Shown here: piece by piece, positions 1 to 8,171 of the stretch
How positions within the stretch are numbered: position 1 is the stretch's first letter
Layout: each line of letters starts with the position of its first letter
DNA from: Dehalococcoidales bacterium
GTDB lineage: Bacteria; Chloroflexota; Dehalococcoidia; Dehalococcoidales; UBA2162
Direction of reading: 5' to 3'
NCBI GenBank assembly: GCA_030690265.1
Contig: JAUYHA010000177.1
Span: 124,001 to 188,000, forward strand
Length of the DNA stretch: 64,000 nt
Program-made: the position numbers and the translations under genes
The notes under the pieces: generated by a model
Told to the model about the DNA's origin: nothing
The model's input: the letters and a program-made list of their open reading frames with translations, nothing else
Database searches by the model: none

Positions 1-1576
1 TCAAATTGTTATGGTACCAGTGGTTGATGCCGGCACCGATAATTACGGTACATTTGCCTTCTGTCTTTTCCGCCGTGCCGGCGAACTCCCGGGCAAACTT
101 CACCACCGTATTGCGGTCGATGCCGGTATATTTTTCCTGCCAGGCCGGTGAGTAAGCCTTTTCATCGTCATAGTTTTCGGGGTAATCGCCTTCTAACCCG
201 CGCCCAACGCCGAACCGTGCCATTATCAGGTCGAATACAGTGGCCACCGGGACTTTACCTCTTGCCGTCTCTATGTATTTGATGGGGACACCCCGCAGTG
301 GGACTGTCCCTTCGTTAAAGTCAGTAAACTCAACCCGGGCTATTTCATCATTATCGCCAACAAAAGAAAGGACCGGGTCAAGCTCGGTATTGTCCAGTCC
401 CTCTTTCATTTCCAGGTTCCATTTACCCACATCCTCTTTTGCCCAGCGGTCGCCGATAGACCCCCGGGGCATTCGCGGCTCTCTGGATTTGCTGTCATAG
501 ACCAGGAATTTCCAGTCGCCGTTTTCAACACTGCTGTAGCGGGAAAGTGAATTAGCCCGCAGGAACCTGCCAGCCTTATAACTTTCCCCGTTTTTTTCCA
601 GGACTACCAGGAAAGGGTTATCGGTGTATCGCTTGAGGTAATCAGTAAAGTAGGGCACCTGCCGGTCCACATAAAACTCTTTCAAAATAACATGGTTCAC
701 CGCCATCCAGAAGGCGCCGTCCTGCCCGGCATTTACCGGTACCCACCAGTCGGCGTATTTGGCTACCTGGCTGAAATCCGGAGAGAGAACGGTGAATTTG
801 GCTCCGTCATACCTGCCTTCCGAGATAAAATGGACATCCGGGGTCCGGGTCATATTCAGATTCGACCCCATAGCGACAACATATTTGGCATTGTACCAGT
901 CGATACTTTCCTGAACATCGGTCTGCTCCCCCCATATTTCCGGAGAGGCTGGCGGCAAATCGCAGTACCAGTCGTAAAAGCTAAGGTTAACACCTCCGAA
1001 AAGCTGGAGGAGGCGGGAACCTCCGCCGTAGCTCAGGTACGACATTGCTGGAATAGGGGAGAAGCCGGCAATACGGTCAGAGCCGTACTTTTTTGCCGTG
1101 TAGAGCATTGATGCGGCTACGATTTCCCGGGCGTCATCCCAGGAACAACGACGGAAACCGCCCTTGCCGCGGGCTTTCTGGTAGCTGGAGCGTACCGCTT
1201 CGTTTTCGACCACCGATGCCCAGGCTTCAACGGGGTCGCTGTGCTGTTGTTTAGCCTCTTTCCAGGCATCTGCCAGCGCTCCTCTGATATAGGGGTATTT
1301 TACTCTGAGGGGGCTGTAGATATACCAGGAGAATGATATGCCCCTCTGGCAGCCCCGCGGCTCGTAGGGGGGCAGGTTGCAGTCGAAGTCCGGGTAGTCC
1401 ACCGCCTGCGTTTCCCAGGTGATAATACCGTTCTTGACATAAACCTGCCAGGAGCAGCCCCCGGTGCAGTTGACGCCGTGGGTGCTGCGGATGACCTTAT
1501 CATACTCCCAGCGGTTACGGTAAAAATCTTCCCACTGGCGCCGCTGAGGGCTGACAATATCCTGAATCCAGCTCAT
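1..1576 (-). CDS. narG: Respiratory nitrate reductase alpha subunit (NarG/NxrA type), C-terminus cut by window edge
   Basis: Molybdo-bis-MGD catalytic subunit that reduces nitrate (or, in Nxr relatives, oxidises nitrite). The visible 525 residues match the NarG pattern closely. An N-terminal HGVNCTGGC motif gives His33, Cys37 and Cys41, and Cys76 follows in EPRGCQRG; these are the FS0 [4Fe-4S] ligands. Further on come FSPIPAMS, then [11 protein letters not shown] with the Asp that binds Mo in NarG, and GAGINHWYH near the edge. There is no twin-arginine signal, so this is the cytoplasm-facing type. The ATG overlaps the stop of the upstream diheme cytochrome gene (ATGA). The family is usually about 1,200 residues, so more than half is missing. 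Nitrate reductase versus nitrite oxidoreductase cannot be decided from this part. Confidence 0.93.
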   Translation of the reverse strand, partial: MSWIQDIVSPQRRQWEDFYRNRWEYDKVIRSTHGVNCTGGCSWQVYVKNGIITWETQAVDYPDFDCNLPPYEPRGCQRGISFSWYIYSPLRVKYPYIRGALADAWKEAKQQHSDPVEAWASVVENEAVRSSYQKARGKGGFRRCSWDDAREIVAASMLYTAKKYGSDRIAGFSPIPAMSYLSYGGGSRLLQLFGGVNLSFYDWYCDLPPASPEIWGEQTDVQESIDWYNAKYVVAMGSNLNMTRTPDVHFISEGRYDGAKFTVLSPDFSQVAKYADWWVPVNAGQDGAFWMAVNHVILKEFYVDRQVPYFTDYLKRYTDNPFLVVLEKNGESYKAGRFLRANSLSRYSSVENGDWKFLVYDSKSREPRMPRGSIGDRWAKEDVGKWNLEMKEGLDNTELDPVLSFVGDNDEIARVEFTDFNEGTVPLRGVPIKYIETARGKVPVATVFDLIMARFGVGRGLEGDYPENYDDEKAYSPAWQEKYTGIDRNTVVKFAREFAGTAEKTEGKCTVIIGAGINHWYHNNL

Positions 1577-2442
1577 CTCGAGCCTCCTTTAACCAGGAGC
1601 TGGCGGACTCCGGAAAGCCGCCCTCTCCAGATAAGTTGCAATATTCCCGCGATAACCAGAAAGCCGGCAATTCCAATCACGATGAAACCCACAGGAGATG
1701 AAGTTGACGGCTCCTGTCGGGCATCGCTGATTTCCCTTAAAAAGGCAACCAGGTGAGCAATCTCGTCATCGGTCAGGGGCTTCCCGGAGTAGGCTTCCTT
1801 CATTATCGGGAAGGGCACCGGTTTTAACACGGAAGTGAGCCCCGCTTCACCGAAAGTCGAGTAAGCTGCGGTAAGGTCTTTGCCCATGCTGCCACCGCCC
1901 AGGGCGGCAATCCCGTTAACATTATGACAGCTGATGCAGGCTGCTCCTCCATTCCGCAAAGCGATATTCCCGGTGAAGATATCGCGACCCATTCCGGTAT
2001 CGGCACTAATAAGGACTGGGGTTAGTGCAGTTTCTTCTTCAGATTTTTGAGCTGGACCGGCGGCTGACTGGGTTTCGATATATGCCAGGACTGCAGTGGC
2101 TTCTTCTTTGCTAAGTCCCATATTGGGCATCTCCATCCCGTATTCCTGGACGAGCTGGCTGGCTATTTCATCTCCCTGAGCAATCAGCGTATCTGGAGAA
2201 GTGATAAAGCTGATTAGCCAGTCTCTATCACGGCGGCTGGAGACATCCTTCAGGTCGGGGCCCACCATCCTGCCTCCGCCGATACTGTGACATCCCTGAC
2301 ACTTCTGCTCAAAGATAAGCTGTCCCTGCCCGTCCGCTTCAGCAGCACGGGTAGCACCGTCAGTAACCATGAAAATAAGCGCAGTTACCATAACCGCGCC
2401 TAACAAAATCGAAAGTGAATAAGCGGCAACCCTTACCCTCAT
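1573..2442 (-). CDS. Membrane-anchored diheme cytochrome c
   Basis: A c-type cytochrome with two heme sites, CQGCH at about residue 48 and CISCH at about residue 169, each in its own class-I-like domain with possible Met axial ligands (PNMGL and [10 protein letters not shown]). A hydrophobic segment at residues 5-26 acts as signal or anchor, and a second at about 250-270 near the C-terminus precedes a basic tail, so both hemes should lie outside the membrane. It overlaps narG by 4 bp and is first in the operon, which suggests it exchanges electrons with the Nar/Nxr complex. I chose the ATG directly before the first membrane segment; an in-frame TTG at 2487 would add 15 residues. Confidence 0.85.
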   Translation of the reverse strand: MRVRVAAYSLSILLGAVMVTALIFMVTDGATRAAEADGQGQLIFEQKCQGCHSIGGGRMVGPDLKDVSSRRDRDWLISFITSPDTLIAQGDEIASQLVQEYGMEMPNMGLSKEEATAVLAYIETQSAAGPAQKSEEETALTPVLISADTGMGRDIFTGNIALRNGGAACISCHNVNGIAALGGGSMGKDLTAAYSTFGEAGLTSVLKPVPFPIMKEAYSGKPLTDDEIAHLVAFLREISDARQEPSTSSPVGFIVIGIAGFLVIAGILQLIWRGRLSGVRQLLVKGGSR

Positions 2443-2487
2443 TGATACTGGTCTTTCTAACTCTCCCGTATTTTCCCCGAAAAACAA

Positions 2488-2607
2488 CTACATTACTATA
2501 TAGGATAAATCAAAACTGAGTCTCTGTCTGTCAGAAATATGACAATAGAGTAAAGGCAATGATATAATTCTTATAGCAGAATTCTTCCGTAATAAAAAGG
2601 ATGATAA
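2488..2607. promoter_or_regulatory. Divergent promoter region with Crp/Fnr-type palindrome
   Basis: The palindrome TGTCA-N6-TGACA lies at 2529-2544 between the cytochrome-narG genes and the regulator gene. Its form matches Crp/Fnr-family operators. A TATAAT at 2563-2568 serves the plus strand and a TATCCT at 2507-2502 is a candidate minus-strand -10. From both predicted start points the palindrome centre lies about 40 bp upstream, the usual class II activator position. The site is seen directly; its use by the adjacent regulator is inferred. Confidence 0.6.
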
Positions 2608-3309
2608 ATGACACTTATTGCCCCTGTCAACCTTCTGAAATCCATACCCTGTTTTGCCGGTCTTAATGCTGATGTTCTGGATATGTTGCTGGGCTCAGCA
2701 AGAGAACGCTACTTTTCAAAAGGTGAGCTTTTGCTTCAGGAGGGCGACCCGTGCCCCGGTTTGTTTGTGCTCCAGTCAGGCTCGGTAAAGTTATACCGGG
2801 CGTCATTAACGGGGGAAGAACAGATAATGCGAGTTATCCGCCCGGGAGGATGCTTTGAGTGTGCCCCCCTTTTTGACAAGGGCCCCAATCCGGTCAGCGC
2901 CCAGGCACTGGAGAGCTGTAAGGCTGTCTTCATACCGGCCGCCAGCTTTAATTTGTTAATCAGTAATTATCCAGAAGTGGCTCTGCAGTTCGTCCCGATT
3001 CTGGCGATGAGACTCCGCGACTTCCTCAACACTATTGAAGATTTTTCCTTTAATACAGTATCAAGGCGAATTGCCAAGCTCATGCTTCAATTGGGCGAGC
3101 GGCAGGACGAAGACCGGCATATCTCTCTTTCTGTGCCTCTAACCCAGCACCACCTTGCCTGTATCGTGGGTTGTTCCAGACAGGTGCTGAACGCCTATCT
3201 CCAGGAGTTAATTAAAAAAGGCATTATTAAGATAGAGAAACGTCGTATTATTGTCCTCAAGCCGGAGTCTCTACTCGAACTAATCGGGCATGAAACCAGG
3301 GGAGACTAA
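2608..3309 (+). CDS. Crp/Fnr-family transcriptional regulator
   Basis: A 233-residue regulator. Residues 10-125 form a cyclic-nucleotide-binding-like beta barrel (GLFVLQSGSVKLYR, RPGGCFECAPLF), followed by a dimerisation helix and a C-terminal winged helix with recognition segment LTQHHLACIVGCSRQVLNAYL. The N-terminal cysteine cluster of oxygen-sensing Fnr is absent (a single Cys near residue 15), so it is not a classical Fnr. It may be a Dnr/Nnr-like NO sensor or a heme or redox regulator. It is divergent from the cytochrome-narG genes across a matching palindrome, so control of nitrate respiration is the likely role; the ligand is unknown. Confidence 0.88.
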   Translation: MTLIAPVNLLKSIPCFAGLNADVLDMLLGSARERYFSKGELLLQEGDPCPGLFVLQSGSVKLYRASLTGEEQIMRVIRPGGCFECAPLFDKGPNPVSAQALESCKAVFIPAASFNLLISNYPEVALQFVPILAMRLRDFLNTIEDFSFNTVSRRIAKLMLQLGERQDEDRHISLSVPLTQHHLACIVGCSRQVLNAYLQELIKKGIIKIEKRRIIVLKPESLLELIGHETRGD

Positions 3310-3452
3310 CTACAGGCTATGTAGTGGCTGGCTGCGGTTGTTTGAAGACTCGGACAGGCTCTGACCGAGAACTCCCGCGAAAAGTTACCGGACAAGATGG
3401 CTACTAGAATTTGAATAGAATATTCTCTGAGGAGAAAACAAAAATAATAAGT

Positions 3453-3956
3453 ATGAAAAAGCCAACCGAACTCTTGAAAGAAGAACACCAGGGAGTACTA
3501 CAGAAGCTGGACGCATTAGAAGATGTTATCAACAATCTGGAACACAAAGAGAAGGCCTCGGCAAGGCTAAAGGAGCTAACTTCCTTCTTCGACACTGATT
3601 TCTGGGTCCACTTTGACAAGGAGGGAAAGGCACTCTTTCCTGAATTTGATAACTTTATGCCTCGTGGCGCCGGTCCCCTGGCAGTAATGATGGACGAGCA
3701 CGAAGTCCTGAGAGAAACAAACGTAGTAGTGCATGAAGCGGTGACCAGATACCTCGATGATGACGATAGTGCCGCAGTCATTCAGGTAATCAGGCAAAAT
3801 GGGACGCACTTCATCGAGTTTCTGCGGAACCATATCTTCAAGGAAGACAGCATCTTATTCCGCATGGCAGAAATGCACCTGCAGCAGGCACAGAATGAGA
3901 GAGTCATCAGACTCTTTGCTGAGATTGAGAGAACGACAAAATCAGACCTGAAATAA
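3453..3956 (+). CDS. Hemerythrin HHE-domain protein
   Basis: A 167-residue four-helix-bundle protein with the spaced histidine and acidic residues of a hemerythrin-like diiron site: EEH near the start, HFDKEGKALFPE, DEHE, and NGTHFIEFLRNHIFKED. Such proteins bind O2 or NO, or repair iron centres. It lies 143 bp after the Crp/Fnr gene on the same strand, next to nitrate respiration genes, so a role in NO or oxygen handling is plausible. I chose the ATG at 3453, although the GAGGAG motif lies rather far (18 nt) upstream; a TTG at 3411 would lengthen the protein by 14 residues. Confidence 0.82.
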   Translation: MKKPTELLKEEHQGVLQKLDALEDVINNLEHKEKASARLKELTSFFDTDFWVHFDKEGKALFPEFDNFMPRGAGPLAVMMDEHEVLRETNVVVHEAVTRYLDDDDSAAVIQVIRQNGTHFIEFLRNHIFKEDSILFRMAEMHLQQAQNERVIRLFAEIERTTKSDLK

Positions 3957-3995
3957 CAGATAGATATGTCAAGTTTTGGCGGAACATATTTAATT

Positions 3996-4157
3996 CTACG
4001 AAAGTAATAAACAAGTAGAACTAAACTCACCCTTTGCCCTGATTGCCTCGAGGGCTAAGAGTTCGGAATCTGTCATTAATGGTGGGCGGTACTGCCCAAT
4101 ACGCAGAACTAGGACGTTTGAGTTAGTTTTCCGTTTATAGGTCACCGGCACTAACAT
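3996..4157 (-). CDS. Possible small protein (53 aa) next to the PIN-like gene
   Basis: An open frame starting ATG at 4157 and ending TAG at 3996, 17 bp downstream of the PIN-like gene on the same strand. The residues look protein-like (RIGQYRPPLMTDSELLALEA, with a helical, charged second half). There is no clear Shine-Dalgarno and I recognise no family. It might be the partner of the PIN-like protein, or the end of a degraded gene. Confidence 0.3.
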   Translation of the reverse strand: MLVPVTYKRKTNSNVLVLRIGQYRPPLMTDSELLALEAIRAKGEFSSTCLLLS

Positions 4158-4174
4158 ATTTATGGAGATCCCGA

Positions 4175-5155
4175 TTATAGTCGCTGAAGCTCTGCCAGTA
4201 ATGCCTCCCTTTGTCTAAAGGTAAAGATTTTAGTACCGAATCGGTCTGAGAGTTTAGCTCTACGCACAAGTTCACAGATGTAGCTATCAGTGGCAAGGAT
4301 ATCTACGTAAGGTAATACTGAAGCAACAATCTCAAAGTCTGTAAACAGGCTCGCTGGGGGCTTCTTCTCTGGGTGGAAGAATATGTCCGCTGCTACTAGG
4401 GAAGCCCATACATGGATATACGGGCAGTCTAACAGTTGAGTTGAAACGAAGAATCTTTCGGGGTCGGCACAATGCTGAAGTACCTCGTCCACAGAGCGGT
4501 GAAACTGGATTACACCTGCTAGTCCCAATAAATTGAGAACTTGTTCTAAATTTGATGACTTTATATTGAGTGAGGGGCGTGGCTTAAATATCTCCAGAAT
4601 GTATTGATTCTTTTGGACTTCCAGTTCCTTATTATATGTTTGTCTCTTTCCCCTGCAATGAACCTTGTAGGTCCAGTATTCATCTGCCAAAGAAGTTCTA
4701 GATAGCCGTACATACTCATTGAACTCCTGCGAATTTGGGAAGCTGACCAGCAGGTCTGGTCTTGGAATCCGTCTGATGGGTACATGAGGGTCACGATTAA
4801 AGGCAATTTCCCACTCCGGACATTGTATGTCCGGTAAATTACAGTAAGCCCGTGCTGCAGTAACAACCTGTTGCTCCATAATTTCAGGGTAGGACTTAAA
4901 AGATAGGCCATACCCCAGTTGTTTCACGAAATGCCACAAGAACTCTTTTACGCGGTTGCCTAGTTCGGTTTCTTCGGAGTGGAAATGTGAGGTAGGACAG
5001 ATTATAAGGTCACGGTCAGTAAGGTCGGACAAGAGTTCATACAGCTCCCGATAGAAGCTAGCGAGCGGGTCTTTCCAGTCATCAAGATATAGTGACTTTG
5101 CCAAATTGCTGGCAAAATTCTGGTCAAGATATACGATTGTTTTACGCTTTTGCAT
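4175..5155 (-). CDS. PIN-like domain protein, function unknown
   Basis: A 326-residue protein, starting MQKRKTIVYLDQN. The beta strand ending in YLDQN near the N-terminus and the late TDFEIVASVLPYVDILATDS segment, with several acidic residues, resemble the acidic cluster of PIN-like nucleases, with a long helical stretch between them. PIN-fold proteins are metal-dependent RNases, often toxins or RNA-processing enzymes. I chose this ATG because PIN-like proteins begin close to this strand; the frame stays open upstream to 5350, where it would overlap the divergent lipoprotein gene. No recognised antitoxin is adjacent. The fold is an inference from motif spacing. Confidence 0.55.
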   Translation of the reverse strand: MQKRKTIVYLDQNFASNLAKSLYLDDWKDPLASFYRELYELLSDLTDRDLIICPTSHFHSEETELGNRVKEFLWHFVKQLGYGLSFKSYPEIMEQQVVTAARAYCNLPDIQCPEWEIAFNRDPHVPIRRIPRPDLLVSFPNSQEFNEYVRLSRTSLADEYWTYKVHCRGKRQTYNKELEVQKNQYILEIFKPRPSLNIKSSNLEQVLNLLGLAGVIQFHRSVDEVLQHCADPERFFVSTQLLDCPYIHVWASLVAADIFFHPEKKPPASLFTDFEIVASVLPYVDILATDSYICELVRRAKLSDRFGTKIFTFRQREALLAELQRL

Positions 5156-5334
5156 GTAAACTTCACTACGGTCAGCGAATCCCGCCACAAGGCAGCGATT
5201 AGTCATTATGATAGCATAACCGAACTTCTCAACGAAACGGTGTGCCCAGCCTACTTCCACACCTATAGACTCTTTGACAAAGGCGTAAGTAAAGAGTATA
5301 AGAAGGATATCAATGGTTATGGTGGGAGAGTCAA

Positions 5335-6174
5335 ATGAAAAGACTACCACTAGTTGTTACGGCAGTCCTAGTTCTAGCTTTGGGTATCATAGGTTGCTCA
5401 CAAACACAGACGCCACCACCTAAGACTTACACTCCACCCACTCCTCCTAATCTCACAGCTCAACAAGCAATAGGTGTTGTCGTAGCTGCGATACAAGCAT
5501 CTACACCTGCTGTTCGAGCTTCGTCGGGTTGGTTCGAAGCGAAGTTTAATTACTCAAGTCGACAGTGGACAGTAGAAGTCTGGTCATCGGAGAATGCCAG
5601 CAAGGAATACGCAGGCGCTGTCTACATCATTGATGATGCCGCTGGGAAACTAACCAATCCTCCTCCAGTTTACAACCCAAAATCGTCTCAATCCACACAA
5701 TCCTCCGAGCCTACAATAGCTGCGCCAATCGTGCCCAGCGCACCAACAGCGCAACCTATCACTGAGGCCCCGTTACCTACTTCGGAGACACCGAAGGGGT
5801 TTACAACTGCTAAATATCTTTTTGATAATGGTGTTAAAATTATGTCTTCAGAGAGGCAGCCTGTTTTCTTAGGCAGGATTAACAACAAGTATGATACAGA
5901 CAGCATCCTGAACAGGTACGGAAATTATGGTTCAAAATACTCTTCTGATTCCATCTGGAACAAGTATGGCAATTACGGCGGGAAATATTCTAGTTACAGT
6001 CCTTTTAATCGGTATACTTCAACCCCGCCCAAAATATATGTTAGCGACACCTTTTGGGGCTATTTGTCGACGAATAAATATTTGTCAATCAATACGTTAG
6101 ACCCTAATGACCTGCTGATGTTTGCGTATCTGAAATATGACGATGAAACCTATCTGCAACTGGTGATCAAGTAA
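5335..6174 (+). CDS. Secreted lipoprotein with YGxYGSKYS repeats
   Basis: A 279-residue protein. Residues 1-21 are a signal peptide with lipobox IIGC (Cys21), so it is probably a lipid-anchored surface protein. A Pro/Thr-rich linker follows, then a domain of about 70 residues with Trp (GWFEAKFNYSSRQWTVEVW), a second Ser/Thr/Pro linker (about 115-165), and a C-terminal region with the recurring motif NKYD.DSI.N.YGNYGSKYSS.S. I have seen this tandem motif in other bacterial surface and nuclease-associated proteins, but its role is unknown. GGGAG precedes the ATG. It is divergent from the PIN-like gene and followed by a terminal fragment of a tRNA gene. Confidence 0.75.
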   Translation: MKRLPLVVTAVLVLALGIIGCSQTQTPPPKTYTPPTPPNLTAQQAIGVVVAAIQASTPAVRASSGWFEAKFNYSSRQWTVEVWSSENASKEYAGAVYIIDDAAGKLTNPPPVYNPKSSQSTQSSEPTIAAPIVPSAPTAQPITEAPLPTSETPKGFTTAKYLFDNGVKIMSSERQPVFLGRINNKYDTDSILNRYGNYGSKYSSDSIWNKYGNYGGKYSSYSPFNRYTSTPPKIYVSDTFWGYLSTNKYLSINTLDPNDLLMFAYLKYDDETYLQLVIK

Positions 6175-6568
6175 GTCTACTCCAGCGCCTTGACGGTATA
6201 AGTCCCCCACAGGTAGCCCCCAGTAAACCTTCTACAATAACAGAGCTTATAAAACTTCAAACTATCCAAAGATAATTGGACTCTGACCCTATGGTTGAGG
6301 TACAGCAGTGTTCATTTAGTGTAAACAAAAGTAGCACATTTGTAGAGCAAAGGTAGCACAAAGTGGGCGGTAGAGGACTTGAACCTCTGACCCCCTGCGT
6401 GTAAATTGTGCGAGGAGGCTTATTTTTGCTTATTTTGAGGCTAATTTACTGTTTTGTGCCTGCTCCTAGTTTAGCTTCAAAAACCCGATTTTTTCAACTA
6501 GTTTGGAAACCATTTGTGCCAAATTTGTGCCATTTCTTGCCGCAAGTTTAGCCTGGGAGAAGCTTTGC
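6175..6568. other. Intergenic region at the edge of an integrated element
   Basis: No convincing coding frame. It holds direct repeats around GTAGCACA (6331-6360), a tRNA 3' fragment (separate entry), and AT-rich sequence with repeated TTTGTGCC words (6505-6535), of the kind seen near recombinase arm sites. I read it as the left boundary of the decayed element that follows. Confidence 0.4.
6364..6404 (-). other. 3' fragment of a tRNA-Val(TAC) gene, probable attachment site remnant
   Basis: Read on the minus strand, this 41-bp stretch is the 3' half of a tRNA: anticodon loop TTACAC, anticodon stem 3' arm, a T-arm with GGTTCAAGTCC, acceptor ACCGCCC and discriminator A. Homology stops exactly at the anticodon loop; the D-arm, the 5' acceptor strand and an encoded CCA are missing, so it cannot be a functional tRNA. 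A tRNA 3' end of this kind is what site-specific integration leaves as the second att half. A degraded integrase gene lies 1.8 kb away. Confidence 0.7.
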
Positions 6569-6883
6569 TTACCCCATACCCAGGGCAAAACGAATCGCTG
6601 CTTCAACTTCTCTCAACTTCTTATCACTGAGTGTAGCTATTCGGCTTTGGAGGCAATCCTTTGGAATCGTGGTGACGGTATCCAGATTGGCGACACAATC
6701 CTGCGGCATCCCGTCATCAATTCCTAAAGGCACTTCTGAATGTATGCGGCGAACACGGGTAGTAACTGGTGCTACAATAATCAGTGAGCGAACGCTGTAT
6801 GCCTCATCACGGGAGAGAAGCACCACCGGGCGCCTCCCTGCCGGCTGCTCCAGTTCTGCCCACCATATCTCCCCTCTTCTCAC
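6569..6883 (-). CDS. mazF: MazF/PemK-family mRNA interferase toxin
   Basis: A 104-residue protein beginning MRRGEIWWAELEQPAGRRPVVLLSR in short form (RGEIWWAELE; RRPVVLLSRD), the typical start of MazF-type endoribonucleases, with the later segment IVAPVTTRVRRIHSEVPLG and C-terminal helices. These toxins cut mRNA at short sequences. The GTG start shares one base with the stop of the antitoxin gene (TAGTG), so the two are translationally coupled. It sits inside the decayed mobile region, where it may have served to stabilise the element. The frame is full length and intact. Confidence 0.9.
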   Translation of the reverse strand: MRRGEIWWAELEQPAGRRPVVLLSRDEAYSVRSLIIVAPVTTRVRRIHSEVPLGIDDGMPQDCVANLDTVTTIPKDCLQSRIATLSDKKLREVEAAIRFALGMG

Positions 6884-7137
6884 TACCAGGGCTCCCCAGC
6901 CAGGATAGCGCTGGCTGCACGACGGGCGGCAGTCACTTCTTCCTCAGTCTCGGGTATCCGTTGATAAGCTTGTATGTACTGCTCGCTCATTTCCCTTTCT
7001 TTTCGCTGTCGCAGCAACAGTTCAAAAGCACGGCGGAATATTTGGCTGCGACTTTCGCCGCTTTCTTCTCTTTCTCTTTCTACAGCGGTAAGTACTTCCT
7101 CAGGAAGACTAATCGCAATCTTGCGTGTTTTAGGCAT
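6883..7137 (-). CDS. Ribbon-helix-helix antitoxin of the MazF pair
   Basis: An 84-residue protein with N-terminal beta strand and two helices of the CopG/MazE-like ribbon-helix-helix fold (RKIAISLPEEVLTAVERERE, SRSQIFRRAFELLL) and a C-terminal toxin-binding tail ending AGEPW. It should neutralise the downstream toxin and repress the operon. The ATG at 7137 lies 12 bp from an array of operator half-sites; an ATG three codons upstream (7146) is possible. Confidence 0.85.
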   Translation of the reverse strand: MPKTRKIAISLPEEVLTAVEREREESGESRSQIFRRAFELLLRQRKEREMSEQYIQAYQRIPETEEEVTAARRAASAILAGEPW

Positions 7138-7149
7138 AGCAGACACCTC

Positions 7150-7178
7150 TTCATACTACGTTCATACCATAGTATGAA
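7150..7178. promoter_or_regulatory. Operator of the toxin-antitoxin operon
   Basis: TTCATACTA (7150-7158) and its perfect inverse TAGTATGAA (7170-7178) flank a third, direct near-copy TTCATACCA (7161-7169). Three 9-bp half-sites directly upstream of an RHH antitoxin gene fit an autoregulatory operator. The repeats are seen directly; binding is inferred. Confidence 0.65.
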
Positions 7179-7304
7179 ATACATCTTTATCCTTGTCAAG
7201 TAACGCTGGGAGTATAAGACTACATTTTACAAGAAGAGACTGCCGGAAAAGTCCCACCGAAATCGCCTCAAGAATCGTTCCTTCGACAGGCTCAGGACAG
7301 GTCT

Positions 7305-8171
7305 TTGGCAGTTATCTGTATGACCGCGTCGTCCCCATCGACCACCTGCTCCGCAATATCAACCAGGTGGTCGATTTTTCATTTGCCCGGCAACTATTTG
7401 AGGACAGGTATCATCCGGATATTGGCAGCCCGGCTTAAAGACCTGATAGAGAAGATGGGGTACCGATCCCCAAGCGAAGAGACTCTGGTTAAGATGATAT
7501 CCGAAGCCCGCAACAAACAGCCGCGTGAGCTCGAAAAACCATGGTGTATTGGAGCCTGTTCTTACTACAATATTCCCCATGACATGATTCCCTTGCTTAT
7601 TAAGATACAAAAATTGAAAGCGGAATATGGCGACAATGAAAATGTATCTACAGTACTAACCGTCAGAGAAGCTCAATGGATAGCCAGGTTATACCATGTG
7701 GCCGAACCACTGGTCAGGGAATTGCCTGACACTTCAGAAAGCGCACTTTTATGGCTGGACTTTATCGCCAGTAGCTATGTACAAAGAGAGCGCGTAAGCG
7801 AACAAATGAATGAGCAATATCCGGACACAACTGATCTTGACAGGCTCTATTTCCACTCTGAAGATTTTTTAAATGATGATGTTTTAATATCCTGATGGGA
7901 TGCGCTACTTCCCGATCATAGACAAGCCATTATCGATGCACTGGAAGAGGAACGAGCGGTAACTCATAAAGATATCGAGCGGCATAAAAAATGCCCCCTC
8001 TCTCCCGAAGAAACAAAAATGATAGATGATTGCTTCGACAGCATTGAAAAAGGCGGGCTTGTTGCGCTTCGTGAATTCATTAACCAGTCTCCATTAGCTC
8101 AAGAAAATGGAACGATGCATCTGATGGCTGCCGTTCTTTATGAAACAGCAAGATCAGGAGGAATAAAATGA
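7305..8171 (+). pseudogene. Hypothetical protein interrupted by an in-frame TGA
   Basis: One frame runs to TGA at 7893-7895 and continues in the same frame for 91 more sensible codons (WDALLPDHRQAIIDALEEER..., LMAAVLYETARSGGIK) to a TGA at 8169-8171 that overlaps the integrase ATG. The protein-like part begins near 7416 (IIRILAARLKDLIEK), so the true start may be lost or lie at ATG 7458. The family is not recognised; it contains KPWCIGACSYYNIPHDMIPL and helical regions. The position directly before an integrase, with ATGA coupling, suggests an element-borne accessory gene that decayed with it. Confidence 0.55.
7322..7438 (+). pseudogene. IS1182-family transposase N-terminal scrap
   Basis: The frame reads VPIDHLLRNINQVVDFSFAR followed by LFEDRYHPDIGSPA, matching the start of IS1182-type DDE transposases (usually ...IPEDHLLRKINKVVDFSF...). 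It stops at TAA after about 38 residues; no catalytic domain or terminal repeats remain. The palindromic repeat word TTCGACAGGCTCAGGACAG lies just before it (7272-7290). Confidence 0.65.

Noticed and set aside
692-1111. Open frame on the plus strand of 139 codons
   Set aside because: It lies antisense within the clear NarG reading frame and has no protein family signal or ribosome site.
6364-6404. Functional tRNA
   Set aside because: Only the 3' half is present; there is no D-arm, no 5' acceptor strand and no anticodon stem 5' arm.
7893-7895. TGA as a selenocysteine codon
   Set aside because: No SECIS-like hairpin is evident just after it, no redox motif surrounds it, and the gene lies in a decaying region.
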